Source of the DNA: an uncultured Oscillospiraceae bacterium
Lineage (GTDB): Bacteria > Bacillota > Clostridia > Oscillospirales > Ruminococcaceae
Direction of reading: 5' to 3'
DNA: 64,000 nt
NCBI GenBank assembly: GCA_910587135.1
Contig: CAJULF010000006.1
Coordinates: 23,437-87,436, forward strand
Within the stretch, counting starts at the first letter, position 1. Each line of letters starts with the position of its first letter. Made by a program: the position numbers and the translations under genes. Shown piece by piece: positions 25,543 to 35,242 of this stretch. The notes under the pieces are model-generated. The model saw nothing but the letters and a program-made list of their open reading frames with translations, did no database searches and was not told the origin of the DNA.

Positions 25543-26598
25543 ATGCTGGAGATGTCAAAGGACGATATAGAGTTTGAGGCGAGTGACAGAATCGTCGAGC
25601 CCGCATATAATAGCAGTGACGGCGAGGTGGAGCTTACTCTGCGTCCGAAAACACTGGCGGAATATATCGGGCAGGACAAGGTAAAGGAGAACATGGCGGT
25701 GTATATTGAGGCTGCCAAAAAGCGCGGGGAATGTCTTGACCACGTTCTGTTGTACGGACCGCCGGGGCTTGGCAAGACCACGCTCTCCTGTATTATCGCC
25801 AACGAGATGGGGGTAAATATCCGCGTGACCTCGGGACCCGCGATAGAAAAGGCGGGTGACCTTGCGGCTCTTCTGACCAATCTCCAGCCCAACGACGTGC
25901 TTTTCATAGACGAGATACATCGTCTTTCAAGGCAGGTCGAGGAGGTGCTGTATCCCGCCATGGAGGACTATGTGCTGGATATAGTGATGGGCAACGGACC
26001 TGCGGCGCGGTCAATACGCATAGATCTTCCGAAATTCACGCTTATCGGTGCCACTACGCGTTCGGGGCAGCTTTCCGCGCCGCTTCGCGATCGATTCGGA
26101 GTGGTGCAGCGGCTGGAGCTTTACTCGCCCGAGCAGCTCTGCGACATAGTGCAGCGCTCGGCGGTAATATTGGGCATTCCCTGCATGAAGGACGGCGCTA
26201 TGGAGCTTGCCAAGCGTTCGCGGGGCACTCCGAGAATAGCCAACAGGCTTCTTAAGCGAGTCAGAGATTTTGCGGAGGTATTGGGAAACGGTAAAATAAC
26301 CCGCTCCATCGCCGACGACGCTCTGAACCGCCTTGAAATAGACGCGCTTGGTCTGGACAGTCTGGACAGGCGTTTTCTTGAAATGATTATCAAGGGCTAC
26401 GACGGGGGACCTGTCGGTCTTGGAACGCTCGCCTCGGCGCTGAATGAGGAGGAAGTGACCCTTGAGGACGTGTGTGAGCCGTACCTTATGCAGCTGGGCT
26501 TTGTCGCGAGAACTCCGCGCGGACGCACCGTCACGGCTCTTGCGTACAAGCATCTGGGTATATTGCGCGAGGGTCAGCAGACCTTGGACAGTTATTAG
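25543..26598 (+). CDS. ruvB: Holliday junction branch migration helicase RuvB
   Basis: RuvB is the AAA+ motor of branch migration. Walker [10 protein letters not shown] is at residues 72-80, Walker B FIDE around 121-124, and the sensor region GATTRSG follows. The winged-helix C-terminus is present ([10 protein letters not shown]). The 351-residue length is typical. It closes the ruvC-ruvA-TPR-ruvB operon. Confidence 0.96.
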   Translation: MLEMSKDDIEFEASDRIVEPAYNSSDGEVELTLRPKTLAEYIGQDKVKENMAVYIEAAKKRGECLDHVLLYGPPGLGKTTLSCIIANEMGVNIRVTSGPAIEKAGDLAALLTNLQPNDVLFIDEIHRLSRQVEEVLYPAMEDYVLDIVMGNGPAARSIRIDLPKFTLIGATTRSGQLSAPLRDRFGVVQRLELYSPEQLCDIVQRSAVILGIPCMKDGAMELAKRSRGTPRIANRLLKRVRDFAEVLGNGKITRSIADDALNRLEIDALGLDSLDRRFLEMIIKGYDGGPVGLGTLASALNEEEVTLEDVCEPYLMQLGFVARTPRGRTVTALAYKHLGILREGQQTLDSY

Positions 26599-26669
26599 TT
26601 AAAAGCATGGGGCAGGAAAAAGTTTTCGGAGCGGAATAGATTCTTATAAGATTTAAAGGGGTTTTTCTG

Positions 26670-28031
26670 ATGGGACAGATTTTTGGAACGGACGGCGCAA
26701 GGGGAATCGCCATAACTGAGCTGACCTGCGAAAGGGCGATGGAGATCGGCAGAGCGGCGGCATACGTGCTTACCAAGGAGAGCGGCAAGGCTCACCCGCG
26801 GATATTGGTGGGAATGGATACGCGGATATCCTCCAAGATACTGGAGTGCGCGCTGGCGGCGGGTCTTACGTCAGTGGGAGCGCAGGCGGAGCTTCTGGGG
26901 GTAGTTCCCACACCGGCTGTGGCTTATCTTGTAAAGGAGTACGGCGCGGACGCCGGGGTCATGATATCCGCTTCGCACAATTCGGTGGAGTACAACGGTA
27001 TCAAGCTGTTTTCGGGAGAGGGCTTCAAGCTGCCCGACAGTGTTGAGGAGGAAATAGAAAGCTACATACTGGAGCGCAAGGCGGAAATAACGCTGAAAGA
27101 CGGCGTCGACGTGGGCACGATCACCCGCGCGGACGGAGCGGCGCTCGATTATATCAAGCACATAACAGGCTGCGTTCAGGCGGATCTGTCGGGGCTGCGG
27201 CTGGGATTTGACTGCGCGAACGGCAGCTCGGCGGTCACGGCGGGGGCGCTTTTTAAATCAATGAACGCGGACTGCTCCTTTATTGAGGATACTCCCGACG
27301 GGACGAATATCAACAAAAAATGCGGCTCTACCCACATAAGCAATATCAGCGGATATGTACGCGAAAACGGGCTTGACGCGGGCTTTGCCTTTGACGGGGA
27401 CGCGGACAGATGTCTTGCGGTTGACGAGAACGGCAATATGGTGGACGGCGACAGGATAATAGCGGTGCTCGCAAATTATCTTAAAGACAAGGGACTGCTC
27501 AAGGGCGATGCGGCTGTGGTAACTGTCATGAGCAATCTCGGTTTTCATGATTATATGGGCGCGCGCGGCATAAAGACCGTCTGCGCGAGGGTCGGCGACA
27601 GGTATGTTCTGGAGGAAATGCAGAAAAACGGGTATAATATCGGCGGCGAGCAATCGGGGCATATTATACTGTTGGATTTTGCGACCACGGGCGACGGGCA
27701 GCTCACCGCGGCTATGCTGGCAAAGGTCATGAAGGAAACGGGCAGAAAGCTCTCAGAGCTTGTCGCGGATATCACGGATTACCCGCAGCTTTTGCTTAAT
27801 GTAAAGATAACCGAGCAATCGAAGGGCAAATGGGATAAAACGCCGTCTATTTTAGAGAAGATAGCTCTCGCCGAAAAGCAGCTTGAGGGAAGCGGCAGGG
27901 TTCTGGTGCGCGAGAGCGGCACAGAGCCGCTGGTGCGCGTTATGCTGGAGGGCAGGGACAGCTTGCTTGTAGATACGCTTGCCCATGATATCGCACGCGA
28001 GGTTGAGATGCAGCTCACCATGGGCGGATAA
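26670..28031 (+). CDS. glmM: Phosphoglucosamine mutase
   Basis: GlmM converts glucosamine 6-phosphate to glucosamine 1-phosphate for peptidoglycan precursor synthesis. The phospho-serine loop SASHN has the catalytic Ser102, the metal site DGDADR is at 242-247, and the sugar-binding GEQSGH and phosphate-binding RESGTEP motifs are present. The 453 residues match the family. It lies 71 bp after ruvB with no obvious terminator between, so it may be transcribed from the ruv promoter. Confidence 0.93.
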   Translation: MGQIFGTDGARGIAITELTCERAMEIGRAAAYVLTKESGKAHPRILVGMDTRISSKILECALAAGLTSVGAQAELLGVVPTPAVAYLVKEYGADAGVMISASHNSVEYNGIKLFSGEGFKLPDSVEEEIESYILERKAEITLKDGVDVGTITRADGAALDYIKHITGCVQADLSGLRLGFDCANGSSAVTAGALFKSMNADCSFIEDTPDGTNINKKCGSTHISNISGYVRENGLDAGFAFDGDADRCLAVDENGNMVDGDRIIAVLANYLKDKGLLKGDAAVVTVMSNLGFHDYMGARGIKTVCARVGDRYVLEEMQKNGYNIGGEQSGHIILLDFATTGDGQLTAAMLAKVMKETGRKLSELVADITDYPQLLLNVKITEQSKGKWDKTPSILEKIALAEKQLEGSGRVLVRESGTEPLVRVMLEGRDSLLVDTLAHDIAREVEMQLTMGG

Positions 28032-28094
28032 ACTGCGGATATCGCGCAATGCTCCAAAGCGCTTGCGCAAATCGGGTTCAAAAGCCGCAAAACA

Positions 28095-28290
28095 ATTGAG
28101 AGATAAAAGGCGCTGAAAGCCGCCGTAAACAGAACGCTCACACATGAATTTTCCGCAATCCGGCGGGTAGTCAACGCGAAGCGAGGCGGAGAGTTGACTA
28201 CCCGCCGGGATAGCGCGAACGTTGCGAAGCGGCGTTCGCAGCGGTGCGGAAAATTCTTTAAAATAACCGGCTCAGGGTCAACAGATCATA
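28095..28290 (+). repeat. Family C palindromic repeat
   Basis: The block starts AATTGAGAGATAAAAGGC and contains CATGAATTTTCCGCA and its complement TGCGGAAAATTC, enclosing a 14-bp stem around GGCGGGTAGTCAAC. The copy at 31.999-32.164 kb has the same start phrase and ends but a different inner stem. With the element at 28317 it fills the 28032-28469 gap, which has no gene. Confidence 0.7.
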
Positions 28291-28316
28291 GCAGCATAAG
28301 GGCTCGGGGCAACCTA

Positions 28317-28443
28317 ATACTAATTCTTAATCTCCGTATAGACATCTTTGCAAAAATAACACTCATATTACTTCGTCAAAGTTCCTTGTACTATGCGCGG
28401 TCTTTTCGCAAATCTTGTCTATACTAAGATGAAGAATTAGTAT
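28317..28443. repeat. Family D element with about 40-bp imperfect terminal inverted repeats
   Basis: The left end ATACTAATTCTTAATCT runs on to GTATAGACA and TTTGC. The right end is the inverted ATACTAATTCTTCATCT with the same inner features. About 45 bp lie between the arms. The 127-bp size and the lack of coding capacity suggest a MITE. No second copy is seen in the window. Confidence 0.65.
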
Positions 28444-28469
28444 AAAAATCAGGAGATACTCAAAAATTT

Positions 28470-29354
28470 ATGAGAGTTTCAAAAAAATGGCAGGATTACT
28501 GTCTGATAGATACCGCCGACGGAGAGCGGCTGGAGCGGTGGGGTGACGTCGTACTGATTCGCCCCGACCCGCAGATAATTTGGAAGTGCCGCGGAACCGC
28601 TGCCGAATGGCAGAGCGCTCACGCGAAATATAACCGTTCGTCGTCGGGCGGCGGCTCGTGGGACTATCGGAGAAGTCTGCCCGAAAGCTGGCAGATAAAG
28701 TACGGTGAGCTTACGTTCATGGTGAAGCCCACGGGTTTCAAGCATACGGGGCTGTTCCCGGAGCAGGCTGTGAATTGGGATTACTGCTCTGAGCTTATCC
28801 GTGCGGCAGAGCGTCCCGTCAATGTGCTCAATCTGTTCGCCTACACGGGGGGAGCTACTCTTGCCTGCGCAAACGCGGGCGCGTCGGTATGTCACTGCGA
28901 CGCGGTAAAGGGCATGGTGGATTGGGCAAGAACAAACGCGAGGCTCTCGGGGCTTTCGGACAAGCCCATACGGTGGATAGTGGACGACGCGATGAAGTTT
29001 ATAGGGCGCGAGATACGCCGCGGAACGCGCTACGACGGCATTATCCTCGATCCCCCCAGCTACGGCAGGGGCACGAACGGGGAAATGTGGAAGCTGGAGG
29101 ACAGCATCTACGAGCTGATGATGTCGGTAACGGAGCTTCTGTCGGACAAGCCGCTTTTCGTGCTGCTTAACAGCTACACAACGGGTCTTTCTCCCTCGGT
29201 GATGAGCTATCTCATGGAAATGACAGTGGGACAGCGCTTTGATATCGAGGTGCTGTCCGAGGAGATAGGTATCCCCGTAAAGCAGACGGGAATGGCGCTG
29301 CCCTGCGGCAGCACGGCTATAGCGAGGTTCAAAGGTTCAGTTGAACGGCAATGA
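28470..29354 (+). CDS. Class I SAM-dependent methyltransferase (RlmI/RlmK-like)
   Basis: The 294-residue protein has a SAM-binding core starting NLFAYTGG (121-128) and the catalytic DPPSYGRG motif (194-201), as in rRNA large-subunit m5C/m2G methyltransferases. It lacks an obvious N-terminal PUA domain, which makes it shorter than RlmI. The ribosome binding site AGGAGAT is 13 nt before the ATG. An RNA substrate is inferred from the family. The ecf genes follow after 12 bp. Confidence 0.8.
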   Translation: MRVSKKWQDYCLIDTADGERLERWGDVVLIRPDPQIIWKCRGTAAEWQSAHAKYNRSSSGGGSWDYRRSLPESWQIKYGELTFMVKPTGFKHTGLFPEQAVNWDYCSELIRAAERPVNVLNLFAYTGGATLACANAGASVCHCDAVKGMVDWARTNARLSGLSDKPIRWIVDDAMKFIGREIRRGTRYDGIILDPPSYGRGTNGEMWKLEDSIYELMMSVTELLSDKPLFVLLNSYTTGLSPSVMSYLMEMTVGQRFDIEVLSEEIGIPVKQTGMALPCGSTAIARFKGSVERQ

Positions 29355-29366
29355 GGAAAGAATAAA

Positions 29367-31139
29367 TTGGATATAATCAGTGTGGAAAATCTTAGCTTCG
29401 ATTATGTGAGCTATGATGACGAGGGAAAAGAAACAGAACGCTGTCGGGTGCTGAAAAATGTCAGCCTGACCGTTCCCGAGGGGCAGTTTCTCGCTGTGCT
29501 GGGACATAACGGGTGCGGAAAATCCACCCTTGCCAAGCACTTCAACGCGATACTCACCCCGACCGAGGGGCGCGTTACGGTGAACGGCATAGATACCGCC
29601 GACGAGAGCAGACTGTTTGATATAAGACAGTCGGTGGGAATGGTTTTTCAGAACCCCGACAACCAGCTTGTGGCGACGATAGTTGAGGAGGACGTGGCTT
29701 TCGCGCCCGAGAATCTGGGAGTTCCGCCCGAGGAGATACGGCGGAGAGTGGACGACGCGCTCAAGCAGGTGGATATGTACGAGTTCCGCGAGCACGCTCC
29801 CCATCAGCTTTCCGGAGGACAGAAGCAGCGTGTCGCGATAGCGGGAATAATCGCCATGCAGCCTCGCTGCATAGTTATGGACGAACCTACCGCCATGCTC
29901 GACCCCAAAGGCAGGAAAGAGGTAATGAAAACCATAAAGTACCTGAACAGGGAAAAGGGCATTACCGTGGTGCTGATAACCCACTACATGGACGAAGCGG
30001 CGCAGGCGGACAGAGTCGTGGTGATGGATGACGGCAGGGTGATCATGGACGACGTTCCGAAAAGGATATTTTCGCAGGCGGAGCGGCTGAAAGCCGTGGG
30101 GCTGGACGTTCCGCAGGTCACGGAGCTTTGCTGTATGCTGAGAAGCGGCGGGGTGGATATTTCCGGTGAAATAATTTTTGAGGAAGAGTGCGCCGGTGCG
30201 ATAGCGGCTTTGCCCATGAAAGAAAAGTTCACCAAGGAGGAAACGGAGCGCAGTGAGAGCGCTCCCGCGGGAGAAGCTCTTGTAGATATAAGGGACGTTA
30301 CCTATAAGTACAGCATAGGAACGCCGTTTGAAAAGGTGGCGGTGGACAATGTTTCGCTTTCGGTGGACAAGGGCGAGTTCGTGGGGATAATCGGTCACAC
30401 GGGCAGCGGAAAATCCACGCTGATACAGCACCTAAACGGGCTGATCAAGCCCACCTCGGGCGAGATATTGGTTGACGGCGTGAATATATGGGATAAAAAG
30501 ATAAATATCCGCGACATACGCTTTAAGGTGGGGATAGTTTTCCAGTATTCCGAGCATCAGCTTTTTGAGGAAACGGTGGCTAAGGATATCGCCTACGGTC
30601 CTAAGAACATGGGGCTGTCAAAAGAGGAAACGGAACGCCGCGTTCATGAGGCGGCGGCAAGCATGGATATAGAGCATCTGCTTGAACGCTCTCCGTTTGA
30701 GCTTTCGGGCGGGCAGCAAAGAAGGGTCGCGCTGGCGGGAGTGCTGGCGATGGATCCGCAGGTGCTTATACTGGACGAGCCTGCGGCGGGTCTTGACCCC
30801 AAGGGCAGGGACAAGATACTTTCGCAGATAAAGCGTTATCATGAAAACTCGGGCAAGACTGTTCTGCTTGTTTCACACTCGATGGAAGATATTGTGAAAT
30901 ACGCATCCAAGGTGCTGGTGATGAATAAGGGCAGGCTGTTCTGCTACGATGATACCGACAAGGTGTTTGAGCGGACGGAGGAGCTTGCGAAAATAGGGCT
31001 GGACGTTCCGCAGGTAACCCGAATGTCGCATATTCTCAAGGAAATGGGCGTGGATATCGGCAGCGATATATACACGACCGAAAGGGCGGCGGAAAGGCTG
31101 CTTGCCCTGATAAAAGGACGGGATAACAAAAATAGATGA
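29367..31139 (+). CDS. ecfA: Energy-coupling factor transporter ATPase, EcfA and EcfA' fused in one chain
   Basis: Two complete ABC ATPase domains lie in one 590-residue chain. The first has Walker [10 protein letters not shown] (46-54) and signature LSGGQKQR (148-155). The second has GHTGSGKST (343-351) and LSGGQQRR (446-453). An acidic linker of about 25 residues (282-306) joins them. In most bacteria these are separate proteins, EcfA1 and EcfA2, that power vitamin and metal import with EcfT and exchangeable S components. The TTG start follows GAGGAAAG. ecfT overlaps by 4 nt. No S component is nearby, so the complex probably serves many substrates. Confidence 0.9.
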   Translation: MDIISVENLSFDYVSYDDEGKETERCRVLKNVSLTVPEGQFLAVLGHNGCGKSTLAKHFNAILTPTEGRVTVNGIDTADESRLFDIRQSVGMVFQNPDNQLVATIVEEDVAFAPENLGVPPEEIRRRVDDALKQVDMYEFREHAPHQLSGGQKQRVAIAGIIAMQPRCIVMDEPTAMLDPKGRKEVMKTIKYLNREKGITVVLITHYMDEAAQADRVVVMDDGRVIMDDVPKRIFSQAERLKAVGLDVPQVTELCCMLRSGGVDISGEIIFEEECAGAIAALPMKEKFTKEETERSESAPAGEALVDIRDVTYKYSIGTPFEKVAVDNVSLSVDKGEFVGIIGHTGSGKSTLIQHLNGLIKPTSGEILVDGVNIWDKKINIRDIRFKVGIVFQYSEHQLFEETVAKDIAYGPKNMGLSKEETERRVHEAAASMDIEHLLERSPFELSGGQQRRVALAGVLAMDPQVLILDEPAAGLDPKGRDKILSQIKRYHENSGKTVLLVSHSMEDIVKYASKVLVMNKGRLFCYDDTDKVFERTEELAKIGLDVPQVTRMSHILKEMGVDIGSDIYTTERAAERLLALIKGRDNKNR

Positions 31140-31948
31140 TAAAGGATATAACGATAGGGCAGTACTTCCCCGGAAATTCCGTGATACACAGGCTGGACAG
31201 CCGCGTAAAGCTGCTGCTGGACATATTGTATCTGGTGATACTGTTCACGGCGCAGAGCTACACGGGCATTCTTATCGCGATGCTGTTTATGGTTATCTGC
31301 TATATTCTGGCACGGATAAAGTTGATAATGATACTGAAGAGCATTAAGCCGATACTGCCGCTGATGATAGTCACGGGTCTGCTGAATATGCTGTTTATCA
31401 AGGGAGAAGAACCGCTGTTTCAGTGGTGGATAATCTCGGTATACCCAGAAGGTATACGCATGGCATTGTTTATGCTGATGAGAGTAGTGGCTCTGATAGT
31501 GGGAATGTCGCTGCTGACCTACACCACCTCGCCGATAATGCTGACCGACGCGATAGAGCGGCTTCTGTCGCCGCTGAAAAAGGTAAGATTCCCCGTGCAC
31601 GAGCTTTCGATGATGATGACCATTGCGCTGCGGTTTATCCCCACGCTTGTGGAGGAGACCGATAAGATAATGTCCGCGCAGAAGGCAAGGGGAGCGGAGT
31701 TGGACAGCGGCGGGCTGATGAAAAAGGCAAAGTCGCTGATACCCATTCTTATACCGCTTTTCGTATCCGCGTTCAAGAGGGCGAACGAGCTTGCGGTGGC
31801 TATGGAGTGCCGCTGCTACCGCGGCGGGGACGGGCGCACACGGCTGAAAACGCTTAAAACCGCACCGCGGGATTACGTGGCAGCGGCGGTAATGCTGGCT
31901 GTGTTCGGTCTGGTTATAACCGTAAACTTCTTTCCGGTGTTGCCATAA
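31136..31948 (+). CDS. ecfT: Energy-coupling factor transporter transmembrane protein EcfT
   Basis: The 270-residue membrane protein has about six hydrophobic segments and the coupling motif ARG at residues 184-186, plus a second one as CRCYRG near 225-230, which dock onto the two ATPase domains. It overlaps the fused ATPase gene by 4 nt. Together they form the ECF energising module. Confidence 0.9.
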   Translation: MIKDITIGQYFPGNSVIHRLDSRVKLLLDILYLVILFTAQSYTGILIAMLFMVICYILARIKLIMILKSIKPILPLMIVTGLLNMLFIKGEEPLFQWWIISVYPEGIRMALFMLMRVVALIVGMSLLTYTTSPIMLTDAIERLLSPLKKVRFPVHELSMMMTIALRFIPTLVEETDKIMSAQKARGAELDSGGLMKKAKSLIPILIPLFVSAFKRANELAVAMECRCYRGGDGRTRLKTLKTAPRDYVAAAVMLAVFGLVITVNFFPVLP

Positions 31949-31998
31949 AGTGGTTTGTTAAACATCGGAAGAAGGCGACGGAATAATAGCTGCGAAAA

Positions 31999-32164
31999 AA
32001 TTGAGAGATCAAAGGCAGTGAAAGCAAACATCGGCGTATCGCCCGCGCATGAATTTTCCGCAAACCTCTGTTAAAGCGGAGTGAAGCGCAGCGAAACGGA
32101 GCTTTCACAGAGGGTTAGCGCAAACGTATGCGTTTGTGCGGTGCGGAAAATTCAAATTAAAATA
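31999..32164 (+). repeat. Family C palindromic repeat abutting truA
   Basis: The start AATTGAGAGATCAAAGGC, the CATGAATTTTCCGCAAA arm and the GGTGCGGAAAATTCAAATT end match the copy at 28.1 kb. The inner stem is CCTCTGTTAAAGC-like with its complement. The right end runs directly into the truA ATG, leaving no Shine-Dalgarno. Confidence 0.7.
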
Positions 32165-32908
32165 ATGAGAAATTTAAAAGTGTTTATCGCCTACAACGGC
32201 GCGGAATATCACGGCTTTCAGCGGCAGGACAACGCGCTTACCGTGCAGGAGGTTCTGGAGAAAGCGCTGGGGAAGCTGCTTAAGATACCCCCGCCGACCG
32301 TTTACGGCTGCTCGCGGACGGACGCGGGCGTTCACGCGCGGCGCTTCTGCTTCAACGTGCATATTGACAGCTCTATCCCCTGTGAGGGCTTTGTAAAGGG
32401 CATGAACACTCTGCTGCCGAGAGATATCGCGGTATTGTCCTGCGAGGATGCGGAGGAGGATTTTCACGCGCGATACCGCGCGAAAGGCAAAGAGTATGTC
32501 TATCTGATAAGCACTAAGCCTCAGCGGGATGTTTTTCTGCAAAAGCTCGCCTACCATTACCCACGCAAGCCCGACATAGCGGCAATGAACCGCGCGGCGC
32601 GGCTGCTTGTGGGGGAGCATGATTTCGGGGCTTTCTGCCGCGCTGAGGGAAAAATCCGTGTTAAGTCCACCATACGCACCATCTACGACATAAGCGTGAC
32701 GCAGCATGAGGATATCTGCGAGCTTCGCGTAAGAGGAAACGGCTTTTTGTACAATATGGTAAGGATAGTGGCGGGAACGCTGCTGTACATAAGCGAGGGC
32801 AGGCGCTGCGAGGAGGATATACTGAACGCTCTGAAAAGCGGGAACAGAGCCTTGGGGGGAATAACGCTCCCGCCCGAGGGGCTGTACCTTAACGAGGTGT
32901 TCTATTGA
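32165..32908 (+). CDS. truA: tRNA pseudouridine(38-40) synthase
   Basis: TruA makes pseudouridine at tRNA positions 38-40. The catalytic aspartate is D53 in RTDAGVHA and the conserved FHARYRAKGKEY and GNGFLYNMVR segments are present. The 247-residue length is normal from the ATG at 32165. The bases before it are an AT-rich repeat end without a ribosome binding site; an upstream in-frame start lies inside the repeat. Translation may rely on the AT-rich leader. Confidence 0.92.
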   Translation: MRNLKVFIAYNGAEYHGFQRQDNALTVQEVLEKALGKLLKIPPPTVYGCSRTDAGVHARRFCFNVHIDSSIPCEGFVKGMNTLLPRDIAVLSCEDAEEDFHARYRAKGKEYVYLISTKPQRDVFLQKLAYHYPRKPDIAAMNRAARLLVGEHDFGAFCRAEGKIRVKSTIRTIYDISVTQHEDICELRVRGNGFLYNMVRIVAGTLLYISEGRRCEEDILNALKSGNRALGGITLPPEGLYLNEVFY

Positions 32909-32934
32909 GCTTTTGACCCATCTTGGAGGAGAAA

Positions 32935-34068
32935 ATGGACGACAGGAACGATATAAACAAATTCCGCAAAAAAACAAAGCGGCGAAGTCTTTATTTAAGG
33001 CTGGGCGTGCTTGTGCTTGTCGGGTTAACGGCTATACTTTTCGCGGTGAACAGTGACAGGCTGCTTTCCCCCTTCAAGGACGCCGCTCTGGATATAGGCT
33101 CGGGCGGATTTCCCGTGACGCTGCCGGGCAGCACGGAATACGTTATGGACGAGCTTGGTGATAATTTCTACCTTATGACCGATACATATCTGTATACCTA
33201 TAATTCCGACGGAGCGAATATTGCCAGCATCCAGCACGGCTTTCAGAATCCCGTTTCGGATTCCAACTCCAGAAGAGTGATGATATATGACAGAAACGGC
33301 AAGGGCTTTAAATTCTACTCACGCTCCGCCGAGGTATATTCAAACCTTCTCGACGATACCATAGTATTCGGGAGTATAGGAACCGGCGAGCGCTGCGCGG
33401 TGGTCACCACTTCCTCGAGATACTCCAACTATCTTTACGTTTTCAACGGAGAGGGAAAGCAGATATTCCGCTGGGCTTCTCCTGAAAATAAAATAATGCA
33501 GGTCTGCTTTTCCGACAACGATAACAGTATTTTCGTGTCGGTGATTGGTGAAAGGGGCGGGGAGCTTCGTTTAAGCGTTATGCGCTTTGATCTGGACAAC
33601 TCCGAAAGCGCGATATGGCAGACCGAAACGGGCAGCAGCGTTACCTATTCGCTGGAGTTCTGTTCCGAGGGAATATATGTTGTGACGGAAGACGGCGCGC
33701 TTATTCTTGACAGCGGCAGCGGGGAGATAACCGCGCGCTGCGGCTTTACGAAATCTGTATACGGCATCCCCGAAACCGACGGTCTGAGAGCGGTCATATT
33801 CAACGATTCGGGTTTTAACGGTGAAACGGTAGTGGCTTATAACGAGGAGCTTCTGCCGGAGTTTTCGCTCACGCCCGACAGAATAACCGCTTTTGATGTA
33901 AGCGGTGGAAATCTTTACATTCTTTCGGGTACAAAGCTCAATGTCTACGATTCCTCCCTGATGGGGATAAAGGAGTATGAGCTGGACGACGTTTACGGAG
34001 GGGTAAAGATAATCGGTTCTGGCGCGTATCTTCTGGGATACAATTCCGTTCAGCGGCAGGCGCTGTAA
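32935..34068 (+). CDS. Membrane-anchored beta-propeller-like protein (DUF5711 type)
   Basis: A basic cytosolic N-terminus and one membrane segment (about residues 20-40) precede a roughly 330-residue extracytoplasmic domain. That domain has repeated beta-strand pairs such as YLYTYNSDG and YLYVFNGEG, typical of propeller-like DUF5711 proteins. The start at 32935 is chosen for GGAGGAG at 32925-32931. It is followed by a CvpA-type gene after 117 bp. No catalytic motif is seen. A role in the cell envelope is inferred. Confidence 0.65.
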   Translation: MDDRNDINKFRKKTKRRSLYLRLGVLVLVGLTAILFAVNSDRLLSPFKDAALDIGSGGFPVTLPGSTEYVMDELGDNFYLMTDTYLYTYNSDGANIASIQHGFQNPVSDSNSRRVMIYDRNGKGFKFYSRSAEVYSNLLDDTIVFGSIGTGERCAVVTTSSRYSNYLYVFNGEGKQIFRWASPENKIMQVCFSDNDNSIFVSVIGERGGELRLSVMRFDLDNSESAIWQTETGSSVTYSLEFCSEGIYVVTEDGALILDSGSGEITARCGFTKSVYGIPETDGLRAVIFNDSGFNGETVVAYNEELLPEFSLTPDRITAFDVSGGNLYILSGTKLNVYDSSLMGIKEYELDDVYGGVKIIGSGAYLLGYNSVQRQAL

Positions 34069-34185
34069 TAACGAACCGCGGTTTTTCACGCCGCGTTCCG
34101 AGCGGGAAACGGGCTTGCGTTTGTTCCGCGGAACCGCACAAAACTCGAAAGGAGAGGTGCTTCTTACAAGAGGCACGGATAGGAT

Positions 34186-35220
34186 ATGGGAACACAATTT
34201 GCCTTAATATACGACGTTATTATAATAGCGGTCATAGCGGGAATGACCTTCGCGGGAGCCAAAAAGGGATTCGCCAGCGTTATCGTTGGCTTCGTGGCGA
34301 TATTCGTGGCATTTTTCTGCGCCATGACTTTCAGCGAGCCTATAACCGGCGCGGTATACCGCTCCGCTGTGGAGCAGCCGCTGGAAAGCGCGGTAGACGA
34401 ACAGCTCGACGCGGTCATGGGCGGAGCGACACTCAGCGGAATGTCCCACATGGATTACAACATGGTGATAATATCGGGGCAGCACGCTTCCGTATATCCG
34501 ATAGATTACGCGGGCACAAGCAAGACGGTGATAGATCTTTCCGATATGGATTTAAGCAGAACCGGAATATCAAACGCGGATCTCTCGCTGTTCGGTATAA
34601 CCGCCGATACGGATTTCAGCTCCGTAAGCGGAAAGACAGCTGAGTTTACCATGGCGGAGATAGAGCAGCATGGGCTTGGAAAGCTGGCGGTGGCTCAGTA
34701 CCTGGCGGTAAGCGCCCAAAGCTCCGAATTCTTTGCGGGATTTCTTGATTATACCAAAAAAATAGGAAATGCCGTGCCGTCCGTTTTCGGTGGGATATCC
34801 GACAGCATCGAAAGCGGAAGTATTTCCGTGATTCGGGATATAGTTATTAAAATGGTCGACGGCTCAGCCTCGGTAAAGGAAGCTGTAATAAACGGAATTA
34901 TCGAGCCGTATTTCAAGATGGCGGCAAATACGGTCATATTCATCCTGATATTTCTGTTGGTATCGGTGCTGTTGGGAGTGCTTGCCGCGGCGCTGAAGGC
35001 GGTGAACAAAATTCCCGTTCTCGGCGGCTTCAACGCTTTTGTCGGCGGTATCGCGGGGCTGCTTGAGGGACTTATTACGGTGTTCCTTATCTGCATAGGC
35101 GTACGCCTTCTGGTATCGCTGAGCGGTGGAAATATAATGTTTTTTAATGAAATGACAATAAATTCAACCTTCCTTTTCGGGATTTTCTATAATTTCGATT
35201 TTCTGAATTTTTTGACATAA
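34186..35220 (+). CDS. CvpA family membrane protein
   Basis: Two N-terminal hydrophobic segments with AGAKKGF between them, a 190-residue extracytoplasmic insert and two more membrane helices at the C-terminus match an enlarged CvpA/colicin V production-type protein. The ribosome binding site is weak (TAGGAT); a better GGAGAGG further upstream does not lead to an in-frame start. It precedes the ClpE-like gene by 22 bp. Function is unknown; CvpA proteins are linked to envelope homeostasis in other bacteria. Confidence 0.7.
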   Translation: MGTQFALIYDVIIIAVIAGMTFAGAKKGFASVIVGFVAIFVAFFCAMTFSEPITGAVYRSAVEQPLESAVDEQLDAVMGGATLSGMSHMDYNMVIISGQHASVYPIDYAGTSKTVIDLSDMDLSRTGISNADLSLFGITADTDFSSVSGKTAEFTMAEIEQHGLGKLAVAQYLAVSAQSSEFFAGFLDYTKKIGNAVPSVFGGISDSIESGSISVIRDIVIKMVDGSASVKEAVINGIIEPYFKMAANTVIFILIFLLVSVLLGVLAAALKAVNKIPVLGGFNAFVGGIAGLLEGLITVFLICIGVRLLVSLSGGNIMFFNEMTINSTFLFGIFYNFDFLNFLT

Positions 35221-35242
35221 TTAAGAAAGATAGGTGATTGAA

